A stretch of 15,732 nucleotides of DNA from DATGHS01 sp035307785 (GTDB lineage: Bacteria > Planctomycetota > Planctomycetia > Gemmatales > Gemmataceae). Both the position numbers and the translations under genes were made by a program. The notes beneath the pieces were generated by a model. That model had not been told where the DNA came from. It did not search any database and saw only the letters and a list, made by a program, of their open reading frames with translations. The stretch spans positions 1 through 15,732 of the forward strand of contig DATGHS010000040.1 of NCBI GenBank assembly GCA_035307785.1. The letters are read 5' to 3'. Shown piece after piece: positions 1 through 7,078 of the stretch (positions are counted from its first letter, which is position 1; every line of letters starts with the position of its first letter).

Positions 1-2
1 GC

Positions 3-3000
3 AAGATTACCGTCGATGTGCGCGGTGAAATCTTGCAGCTCAAGGAAGCCATCAACACGATGGTCGAGCAGCTTCGTGCCTTCGCCTCGGAAGTGACCCG
101 CGTGGCCCGCGAAGTCGGCACCGACGGCAAGCTCGGTGGCCAGGCGGTGGTAACTGGCGTGGCCGGCACCTGGAAAGACCTCACCGACAATGTCAATTTC
201 ATGGCCAGCAACCTCACCGCCCAGGTGCGCAACATTGCCGAAGTGACCACCGCGGTGGCTCGTGGCGACCTTTCCCGCAAGATTACCGTCGATGTGCGCG
301 GTGAGATTCTCGAACTCAAAAACACCATCAACACGATGGTGGACCAGTTGAACGCCTTCTCATCGGAAGTGACGCGCGTGGCCCGCGAAGTGGGCACCGA
401 CGGCAAGCTCGGCGGCCAGGCCATTGTGCCCGACGTGGCCGGCACCTGGAAAGACCTCACCGACAACGTGAACTCCATGGCCGGCAACCTCACCGCGCAG
501 GTGCGCAATATTGCCGAAGTGACCATCGCCGTGGCCAAAGGTGACCTTTCCAAGAAGATCACGGTCGACGTGCACGGTGAAATCCTGCAGTTGAAAGAAA
601 CCATGAACACGATGGTGGAGCAGCTGCGCTCCTTCGCCTCGGAAGAGACCCGCGTGGCGCGCGAGGTGGGCACCGATGGCAAGCTGGGCGGTCAGGCGCA
701 GGTGCCTGGTGTTGGCGGCACCTGGAAGGACCTCACCGACAACGTAAACTTCATGGCCAGCAACCTCACGGGCCAGGTCCGCAACATCGCCGAAGTGACC
801 ACCGCCGTGGCCCGTGGCGACTTGTCGAAGAAGATCACCGTAGACGTGAAGGGCGAAATTCTGGAATTGAAGAACACGATCAACACCATGGTGGACCAGC
901 TGAACGCCTTCGCCGCGGAAGTGACGCGCGTGGCCCGCGAAGTCGGCACCGACGGCAAGCTCGGCGGCCAGGCCGTGGTCCCTGGCGTCGGCGGCACCTG
1001 GAAGGATCTGACCGATAATGTGAACTCCATGGCCGGCAATCTGACCGCCCAGGTGCGCAACATTGCCGACGTGACCATTGCCGTGGCCAACGGCGACTTG
1101 TCGAAAAAGATCACCGTAGACGTGCGCGGTGAAATTCTGCAGCTCAAGGAAGCCATCAACACGATGGTGGAGCAACTCCGCTCCTTCGCCTCGGAAGTGA
1201 CGCGCGTGGCCCGTGATGTCGGCACCGACGGCAAGCTCGGCGGCCAGGCCGTAGTCCCCGGTGTGGCCGGCACCTGGAAGGACCTCACCGATAGCGTGAA
1301 CGCCATGTGCGGTAACCTGACCGCGCAGGTGCGCAACATCGCCGAAGTAACCACGGCGGTGGCTCGTGGCGACCTGTCCCGAAAAATCGTTGTGGATGTG
1401 AAAGGCGAGATCCTGGAACTCAAGAACACCATCAACACAATGGTGGACCAGTTGAATGGCTTCGCTGCCGAAGTGACGCGCGTGGCCCGCGAAGTGGGCA
1501 CCGAAGGCAAGCTGGGTGGTCAAGCCCGCGTGCCCGGTGTGGCCGGCACCTGGAAGGACCTCACCGACAACGTCAACGTGATGGCCGGAAATCTCACCGA
1601 CCAGGTTCGCGGCATCGTGAAGGTCGTGACCGCCGTGGCCAATGGCTCGCTGAAGGAAAAACTCACAGTGGAAGCGAAGGGTGAAGTGGCCGCTCTCGCC
1701 GAGACCATCAACAATATGACCGACACGCTGGCGACATTCTCGCAACAGGTGACCTCCGTGGCCCGCGAAGTGGGCGTGGAAGGCCGGCTGGGCGGCCAGG
1801 CCAACGTGCCCGGCGCTTCCGGAACCTGGAAAGACCTCACCGGCAACGTCAATCTCTTGGCCGCCAACCTCACGAACCAGGTGCGCGCCATCGCCGACGT
1901 AGCGACGGCGGTGACCAAGGGCGACCTCACCCGCTCGATTCAGGTAGATGCGCGTGGCGAAGTGGCGGAGTTGAAAGACAACATCAACGCCATGATCCGC
2001 AACCTTCGTGCGACCACCGATCAGAACACGGAACAAGACTGGCTCAAGACAAACCTGGCACGCTTCACCAGCATGATGCAAGGCCAGCGCGACCTGGTTA
2101 CTGTGGGCCAGAAGTTGCTGTCGGAACTGGCGCCGCTAGTAAACGCGCAATACGGCGTGATTTACCAAATGCTCGGAACCCAAAACGAAGTGCAGCTACG
2201 GGTGCTGGCAGGCTATGCCTATTCGCCCGACGAGATGCCTCAGCAGTTCAAACTGGCCGAAGGGCTGGTCGGCCAGTGCGCCTTCGAGAAACGCCGGATT
2301 CTGTTGACGAACGTGCCGCCCGATTACATCCGCATTGGCTCCGGGCTCGGTGAAGCGGTGCCGGAAAACGTGATCGTGCTTCCGGTGCTTTTTGAAGGTG
2401 AAATCAAGGCCGTGATCGAATTGGCGTCACTCGCGCCGTTCACGCCCACGCACCTTGGCTTCCTCACGCAACTTACCGAAAGCATCGGCATCGTGCTCAA
2501 CACCATCGAAGCCACGATGCGTACCGAAGGCCTGTTGCAACAGTCCCAGAAGCTGGCCACGGATCTCACTGCGCAGCAGAGGGAACTGCAACGGACCAAC
2601 GAAGAATTGGCTCATAAGGCGCAGCAATTGGCCGAGCAGAACGCCGAAGTGGAAAAGAAGAACAAGGAAATCGAGCATGCCCGCCACGCCCTGGAAGAGA
2701 AGGCGGCGGAACTCGCGCTCACCTCGAAGTACAAGTCCGAGTTCCTGGCAAACATGTCGCACGAACTGCGCACGCCGCTCAACAGCATCCTAATCCTGGG
2801 CCAGCAGTTGAGCGAAAATGCCGATAAGAACCTGAGCGCCAAACAGGTGGAATTCGCCAAGACCATCCATGCAGCCGGAGCCGACTTGCTGAACCTCATC
2901 AGCGATATTCTCGACCTGTCCAAGATCGAATCCGGTACGGTCACCGTCGATCCGGAGGAAATCTCCTTCGCGCTCTTGCGCGAATCGATGGAGCGGTCCT

Positions 3001-4748
3001 TCCGCCACGTGGCCGAAGCCAAGAACATTGGCTTCAAGATCGAAATTGATCCCGATGTGCCGCGCGCCATGATTACCGACTTGAAGCGGTTGCAGCAGGT
3101 GCTGAAGAATCTGCTTTCGAACGCGTTCAAGTTCACCGGCATGGGGCATGTGGACCTGCACATCAGCACAGCGCCCAGCGGTTGGAGCCCGAGCCACCCG
3201 ATCCTGGGCACTGCACCGCAGGTCATCGCTTTCTCCGTGAACGACACGGGCATCGGCATCGCGCCCGACAAGCAGAAGATTGTGTTCGAAGCGTTTCAGC
3301 AGGCCGACGCCGGCACTAGCCGCCGCTATGGCGGCACCGGCCTCGGCCTTGCCATCAGCCGCGAACTGGCCAACCTGCTGGGCGGCGAAATTCGCCTTGT
3401 GAGTGCGCCGAATCGCGGCAGTACGTTCACGCTCTACCTGCCCCAGTCGTTCGCGGAAACCGGCATGGCCCGCGAGCGGCCGCTGCGTTCATCGGCGGCC
3501 CCGGCAGCGCCGTTGGTCGTTGCCGCGGTCAAGCCGGAAGATATCCCCGACGACCGGGCCAGCATCGCGCCGGGCGAGCCTTGCATTCTGATCATCGAAG
3601 ATGATCCGCACTATGCCCGCGTCCTGCTGGGCCTGGCCCGCGACAAGGGCTTCAAGGCGCTAGTCGCCCAGCGCGGCAGCGTCGGCCTGGCGCTGGCCCG
3701 CGAATACCACCCGACCGCGATTACGCTCGATATCTTCCTGCCCGACATGCTCGGGTGGACGGTGCTCAGCCACCTGAAGATGGACCCGGAAACGCGGCAC
3801 ATTCCGGTGCAGATCGTCACGCTGGTGGAAGAACGGCAACACGGCCTGGAGCGCGGGGCCTTTGCCTACACGGTCAAACCGATCACCACGGAAGGACTCA
3901 ATGACGTGTTCGAGCGCGTGGCTCGCTTCACCACCAATCGCGTGAAGCAACTTCTCGTGGTGGAAGACAACGAGGTCGAGCGCGCGAGCATGATCGAACT
4001 CCTGGGTTATACGGACATCGAAATCACCGCCGTCGGCACGGGCGAAGAAGCTTTGGCAAAACTGCAGGAGAAACCGTTCGACTGCCTGGTGCTCGACCTG
4101 CGACTCCCGGACATCTCCGGCTTCGAAGTGTTGGAGAACATCCAGCAGGACAAGGCCCTGCAAGAACTCCCAGTCGTCGTGTTCACGGGCAAGGAATTAA
4201 CCGACGCAGAGGAAGCCAAGCTGCGGACGATGGCCAAGAGCATCATTATCAAAGACGTGCAGTCGCCGGAGCGGCTGCTCGACGAGACGTCGCTCTTCAT
4301 GCACCGTGTCATCACCGAGCTGCCGGAAAGCAAACAGAAGATGCTCCAAAAGCTCCACCAAAGCGACGAAGTGCTGGCCGGCCGCAAGGTGCTGGTGGTG
4401 GACGACGACTCGCGGAATCTCTTCACCCTTACGAGCCTCCTGGAGCGGCACCATATGCAGGTGGTGCCCGCCGACAACGGCCGCACCGCCATCGAATTGA
4501 TCAACAACGACCCCGCCATCGAGATGGTGCTCATGGACATCATGATGCCGGAAATGGATGGCTACGAAACCATGCGCACGATCCGCAAGGACCCGCGGCA
4601 CCGGCTGCTGCCGATCGTATCCCTGACGGCCAAAGCCATGAAGGGCGACCGCGAAAAATGCCTGGAAGCCGGCGCTTCCGATTACATCGCCAAACCCGTG
4701 AACACCGACGAATTGCTCTCGTTGATGCGGGTGTGGCTGCACCGGTAG
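3..4748 (+). CDS. Poly-HAMP hybrid sensor histidine kinase (GAF, HisKA, HATPase, three receivers), 5' partial
   Basis: Cytoplasmic signalling kinase that would autophosphorylate on His and pass phosphate to its own receivers. The frame is open to the left edge, so the N-terminus lies outside. Order seen: seven 92-residue HAMP repeats plus a final half repeat (to about nt 2020), GAF (about 2085-2510), coiled coil (about 2527-2740), HisKA H-box MSHELRTPLN with the His codon at 2760, N-box LLSNAFKFT, G-boxes NDTGIGIA and GGTGLGLAI (about 3240-3360), then three receivers. Phospho-acceptor Asp codons are at 3729 (LDIFLPD), 4095 (LDLRLPD) and 4536 (MDIMMPEMDG). The conserved Lys is present in each (3876, 4251, 4692), although in receiver 2 it is followed by Asp rather than Pro. 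No membrane span is visible in this part. The repeat layout resembles fungal group III (Nik1/Os-1) hybrid kinases, which also use tandem 92-residue HAMP units; this is family knowledge and no alignment was run. It is followed by a second kinase and an ANTAR regulator, probably one relay. The stop is TAG. Confidence 0.95.
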   Translation, partial: KITVDVRGEILQLKEAINTMVEQLRAFASEVTRVAREVGTDGKLGGQAVVTGVAGTWKDLTDNVNFMASNLTAQVRNIAEVTTAVARGDLSRKITVDVRGEILELKNTINTMVDQLNAFSSEVTRVAREVGTDGKLGGQAIVPDVAGTWKDLTDNVNSMAGNLTAQVRNIAEVTIAVAKGDLSKKITVDVHGEILQLKETMNTMVEQLRSFASEETRVAREVGTDGKLGGQAQVPGVGGTWKDLTDNVNFMASNLTGQVRNIAEVTTAVARGDLSKKITVDVKGEILELKNTINTMVDQLNAFAAEVTRVAREVGTDGKLGGQAVVPGVGGTWKDLTDNVNSMAGNLTAQVRNIADVTIAVANGDLSKKITVDVRGEILQLKEAINTMVEQLRSFASEVTRVARDVGTDGKLGGQAVVPGVAGTWKDLTDSVNAMCGNLTAQVRNIAEVTTAVARGDLSRKIVVDVKGEILELKNTINTMVDQLNGFAAEVTRVAREVGTEGKLGGQARVPGVAGTWKDLTDNVNVMAGNLTDQVRGIVKVVTAVANGSLKEKLTVEAKGEVAALAETINNMTDTLATFSQQVTSVAREVGVEGRLGGQANVPGASGTWKDLTGNVNLLAANLTNQVRAIADVATAVTKGDLTRSIQVDARGEVAELKDNINAMIRNLRATTDQNTEQDWLKTNLARFTSMMQGQRDLVTVGQKLLSELAPLVNAQYGVIYQMLGTQNEVQLRVLAGYAYSPDEMPQQFKLAEGLVGQCAFEKRRILLTNVPPDYIRIGSGLGEAVPENVIVLPVLFEGEIKAVIELASLAPFTPTHLGFLTQLTESIGIVLNTIEATMRTEGLLQQSQKLATDLTAQQRELQRTNEELAHKAQQLAEQNAEVEKKNKEIEHARHALEEKAAELALTSKYKSEFLANMSHELRTPLNSILILGQQLSENADKNLSAKQVEFAKTIHAAGADLLNLISDILDLSKIESGTVTVDPEEISFALLRESMERSFRHVAEAKNIGFKIEIDPDVPRAMITDLKRLQQVLKNLLSNAFKFTGMGHVDLHISTAPSGWSPSHPILGTAPQVIAFSVNDTGIGIAPDKQKIVFEAFQQADAGTSRRYGGTGLGLAISRELANLLGGEIRLVSAPNRGSTFTLYLPQSFAETGMARERPLRSSAAPAAPLVVAAVKPEDIPDDRASIAPGEPCILIIEDDPHYARVLLGLARDKGFKALVAQRGSVGLALAREYHPTAITLDIFLPDMLGWTVLSHLKMDPETRHIPVQIVTLVEERQHGLERGAFAYTVKPITTEGLNDVFERVARFTTNRVKQLLVVEDNEVERASMIELLGYTDIEITAVGTGEEALAKLQEKPFDCLVLDLRLPDISGFEVLENIQQDKALQELPVVVFTGKELTDAEEAKLRTMAKSIIIKDVQSPERLLDETSLFMHRVITELPESKQKMLQKLHQSDEVLAGRKVLVVDDDSRNLFTLTSLLERHHMQVVPADNGRTAIELINNDPAIEMVLMDIMMPEMDGYETMRTIRKDPRHRLLPIVSLTAKAMKGDREKCLEAGASDYIAKPVNTDELLSLMRVWLHR
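6..1937 (+). repeat. Seven in-register 276-bp tandem repeats encoding HAMP pairs
   Basis: The ATT/CTC/ATC codon that opens each repeat recurs at 6, 282, 558 and so on in exact 276-bp steps, reaching 1938 where a half repeat follows. No indels occur across the seven units. Each unit carries a canonical HAMP helix pair (GEILxLKxTINTMVxQL) and a divergent one (GTWKDLTDNVN...NLT). Units 1, 3 and 5 read QLKE...VEQLR...FAS while 2, 4 and 6 read ELKNTINTMVDQLN, so the higher-order period is 552 bp. Unit 7 is the most diverged. More units probably lie to the left of the window. Confidence 0.95.
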
Positions 4749-4759
4749 GAGTCTTCTCG

Positions 4760-4878
4760 CCCTCCCCCCTTGTGGGGGAGAGGACGTTCTTACTCCCTCC
4801 CCCCTTGTGGGGGAGGGTTGGGGTGGGGGGTTGGCGTCTCTCACCCCCACCCTGGCCCTCCCCCCTCAAGGGGGAGGG
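4760..4878. repeat. C/G-rich palindromic repeat cluster (three copies, last two inverted)
   Basis: Three copies of a palindrome of the form CCCTCCCCC-TTGT-GGGGGAGGG lie at about 4760-4783, 4795-4817 and 4856-4878. The second copy is followed by TTGGGGTGGGGGG and the third is preceded by the approximate reverse complement, so 4795-4878 forms one inverted pair, like a bacterial interspersed mosaic element. It fills the gap between two kinase genes and would be transcribed with them. The right arm of the last copy also provides the only purine-rich, Shine-Dalgarno-like run before the next start codon, about 13 bases from ATG. It may act as an mRNA stability or attenuation element, or simply be a dispersed repeat. 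Confidence 0.8.
4809..4830 (+). other. G-quadruplex motif
   Basis: Four G-runs of 5, 3, 4 and 6 are separated by loops of 1, 2 and 1 bases, which satisfies the usual four-tract quadruplex pattern with very short loops. A mirror motif with C-runs (5, 3, 3, 6) on this strand lies at 4844-4865, so the opposite strand could fold there. The + strand motif would be in the mRNA between the two kinase genes and competes with hairpin formation by the flanking repeat. Folding is inferred from pattern only. Confidence 0.6.
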
Positions 4879-4891
4879 CAACGAGTATCCC

Positions 4892-6412
4892 ATGGCCAAA
4901 GCCAATATCCTTTTGGTAGACGACCAGCCGGGCAAGCTGCTCTCGTATCAGGCAGTCTTGGCCGATCTGGGCGAAAATCTCGTACTGGCGCATTCCGGCC
5001 GCGAAGCGTTGCAGCGCCTGCTGAAAGATGAGTACGCGCTGATCTTGCTCGACGTGGTCATGCCGGAGATGGATGGCTTCGAAACGGCCCAACTCATCCG
5101 CCAGCGGCCGCGCACGCAGTACACGCCGATCATTTTCCTCACCGCCTACAGCACCAACGACATCGACAAGATGCGCGGCTACGAGCTTGGAGCCGTGGAT
5201 TACGTCTTCGCTCCGGTGATTCCGGAGATCTTGCGCGCCAAGGTGCAAGTGTTCGTGGAGCTTTATCGCAATCGCCGCGAGTTAAGCCAGGCTCACGAAC
5301 AGTTGGAAGCCGAGGTAAGCGAGCGCGAGTTTGTGCAGCGGCATGCCCGGGTGACGGAAGAGCGTTTCCGTCTGATGGTCGAAAATGTGCGTGATTATGC
5401 CATCATCATGCTCGATACCCAGGGGCATGTAGCCACGTGGAACGTGGGCGCGGAGCGCATGTTCGGTTATACTGCGGATGAAATCACCGGCCAGCATTTT
5501 TCGCGCTTCATGCTCGGGGAAGATTTGGAATGGGACAAGGCCGAAAAAGAATTGCAGGCGGCCTCGGCCGAAGGCCGGTTTGAGGACGAGAACTTGCGCT
5601 TGCGTAAGGACGGCAGCCGCTTTTGGGCCAGCGTGATCGTTACGGCATTGCACGATCCAGGGGGAAAGCTCGTCGGGTACGCCAAAATCGTGCGCGACCT
5701 CACCGAGCGCAAGCGCGCGGAAGAGAAGGCGATGCAGGCCGAGCGCCTGGCCGCCATCGGCCAAATGACCGCCGGCCTCGCCCACGAAAGCCGAAATTCC
5801 TTACAACAAATACAGGCAGCCGTTGAAATGCTCAACCGCCGGCTCAAGCCGGGCTTTGAATTGGAAATGGTGGGCGAAATTCAAAAGGCCACCGATCGGC
5901 TGCACCACATGTTGGAGAACATCCGCGGTTACGCCGCCCCGATCAACCTGGACTGCGATGTTCACGACCTGGCCGACATCTGGAGCGAGGCCTGGCGCCA
6001 GCTCGCCCCCGTGCGCAATGGCCGGGAAGTGGATTTCGTGGTGGAAAGAGGTGGAATGGATCTCCACTGCCAGGTCGATGCCTTTACCCTGGAGCAGCTT
6101 TTCCGCAATATCCTGCAGAACGCGGTGGAAGCAGTGAATGGCAAAGGCCGCATCGAAGTCTGCTGTGCGGAGACCGATCTGAATGGACGGCCCGCGGTGC
6201 GCCTCGCCTTTCGGGACAACGGCCCCGGCCTGAGCCCCGATCAACGCCGGCGCATTTTTGATCCATTCTTTACGACGAAGAGCCGAGGCACGGGATTGGG
6301 CATGGCCATTGCCAGGCGCATTGTGGATGCGCATGGCGGCATCATCGCTGTTGGCAATGGTGAAACTACCGGGACCGAGATTGAGGTCGTTCTTCCAAGG
6401 GGACAAACATGA
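4892..6412 (+). CDS. REC-PAS sensor histidine kinase
   Basis: A 506-aa soluble kinase. Residues 1-120 form a receiver (ILLVDD acidic cluster, acceptor Asp54 in LLDVVMPEMDG). A coiled coil spans about 124-160, a PAS domain about 155-275 (MFGYTADEITG; DGSRFWASV; YAKIVRDLTERK), and the H-box GLAHESRNSL places His298. The ATPase domain follows, with N406/N410 in the N-box, D442 in the DNGPG box and GTGLGMAI at 467-474. ATG at 4892 is chosen because the receiver begins directly after it; the frame stays open upstream, but that stretch is the neighbour's coding sequence and the repeat cluster. Two oddities: the receiver lysine is replaced by Ala107 (VFAPV), and the H-box has Ser where the family usually has Pro. 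It overlaps the ANTAR regulator gene by 4 bp, which suggests it is the cognate kinase. The receiver could accept phosphate from the hybrid kinase upstream. Confidence 0.93.
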   Translation: MAKANILLVDDQPGKLLSYQAVLADLGENLVLAHSGREALQRLLKDEYALILLDVVMPEMDGFETAQLIRQRPRTQYTPIIFLTAYSTNDIDKMRGYELGAVDYVFAPVIPEILRAKVQVFVELYRNRRELSQAHEQLEAEVSEREFVQRHARVTEERFRLMVENVRDYAIIMLDTQGHVATWNVGAERMFGYTADEITGQHFSRFMLGEDLEWDKAEKELQAASAEGRFEDENLRLRKDGSRFWASVIVTALHDPGGKLVGYAKIVRDLTERKRAEEKAMQAERLAAIGQMTAGLAHESRNSLQQIQAAVEMLNRRLKPGFELEMVGEIQKATDRLHHMLENIRGYAAPINLDCDVHDLADIWSEAWRQLAPVRNGREVDFVVERGGMDLHCQVDAFTLEQLFRNILQNAVEAVNGKGRIEVCCAETDLNGRPAVRLAFRDNGPGLSPDQRRRIFDPFFTTKSRGTGLGMAIARRIVDAHGGIIAVGNGETTGTEIEVVLPRGQT

Positions 6413-6999
6413 AAAGTTCTTTGCGCATTGCCGTGGCCGAAGATGAATCGGTCATGCAGCGATATCTCCAGGAAACGCTGACCAACCTGGGCCACCAGGT
6501 GAGCATGGCGGGAACCGGCAAGGATTTAATCGACAAGTGCAAAGCCGAGAAGCCGGAACTCGTGATTACCGATATCCGCCTACCCGATATGAACGGGCTG
6601 GATGCCACGGCGGCCGTTTATCAGGATGCGCCCGTGCCCATTGTCGTTATTTCCGCGTTCCACGACACCGACCTGGTGGAGCGCGCCGAGCGCGACCACG
6701 TGCTGGCCTACCTGGTCAAGCCGATCAAGCAGCAAGACCTGGAGCCGGCCATTTCCATTGCCATGAGCCGCTTCAAGGAATTCAACGGCATGCGCGAAGA
6801 AGCCGACTCGCTGCGGCAAGCGCTGGAAGATCGCAAAATCATCGAGCGCGCCAAGGGCCTGCTCATGAAGCGCGCCGGCCTCGACGAGCCCGAAGCCTTC
6901 CGGCGCCTGCAAAAACTCGCCCGCGATAAGAACCAGAAGCTCGTGGAAATCGCCCACATGATCGTGACAGCGGAAGAGGCCTATCAGGCGGCGCGGTAA
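6409..6999 (+). CDS. AmiR/NasR-type response regulator with ANTAR RNA-binding domain
   Basis: A 196-aa regulator. The receiver covers about 6-120, with acidic Glu11/Asp12, phospho-acceptor Asp55 (VITDIRLPDMNG) and Lys104 (YLVKPI). A short coiled coil (about 126-142) leads into a C-terminal ANTAR domain, about 135-190 (IIERAKGLLMKRAGLDE; EAFRRLQKLARDKN; LVEIAHMIV). ANTAR proteins bind paired short hairpins in nascent RNA and prevent termination once the receiver is phosphorylated and the protein dimerises. The start ATG overlaps the TGA of the kinase gene (ATGA), with a good ribosome site AAGGGGA at 6397-6403, so translation is probably coupled. This is the likely output of the two kinases upstream. 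Its RNA targets are not recognised in this window. Confidence 0.95.
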   Translation: MKSSLRIAVAEDESVMQRYLQETLTNLGHQVSMAGTGKDLIDKCKAEKPELVITDIRLPDMNGLDATAAVYQDAPVPIVVISAFHDTDLVERAERDHVLAYLVKPIKQQDLEPAISIAMSRFKEFNGMREEADSLRQALEDRKIIERAKGLLMKRAGLDEPEAFRRLQKLARDKNQKLVEIAHMIVTAEEAYQAAR

Positions 7000-7023
7000 T
7001 AGCCGCTGCCCACCAATCGACGT

Positions 7024-7078
7024 GAGCCCGCAGCACGAGCAAGGGAATTCCCTTGCTGGCGCTGCGGGTTCCCGTTTT
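7024..7078. terminator. Bidirectional terminator-like hairpin between convergent genes
   Basis: An outer stem CCCGCAGC (7027-7034) pairs with GCTGCGGG (7061-7068). Inside it a perfect 20-bp palindrome runs from 7038 to 7057, AGCAAGGG/CCCTTGCT around AATT. The T-run 7075-7078 follows on the + strand, but six bases after the stem. The element lies 25 bp after the ANTAR stop and abuts the kinase stop on the other strand, the usual place for a shared terminator. The outer stem resembles those of the repeat doublet near 10630-10708, so it could also be a dispersed repeat. Confidence 0.65.

Noticed and set aside
6..1937. CRISPR-like regular repeat spacing
   Set aside because: The 276-bp units are contiguous coding repeats without spacers.
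360..2081. 573-codon open frame on the - strand across the HAMP array
   Set aside because: It is an antisense shadow: its periodic sequence mirrors the 92-residue repeat and its product has no recognisable domain. The + strand HAMP frame is unambiguous.
4760..4878. ANTAR dual-hexaloop target in the leader of the second kinase
   Set aside because: The loops are 3-5 bases (TTGT/TCAA type) rather than hexaloops with A at position 1 and G at position 4.
4658..4891. Upstream extension of the second kinase
   Set aside because: The extension overlaps the end of the hybrid kinase and translates the palindromic repeats into low-complexity sequence; the receiver starts directly at ATG 4892.
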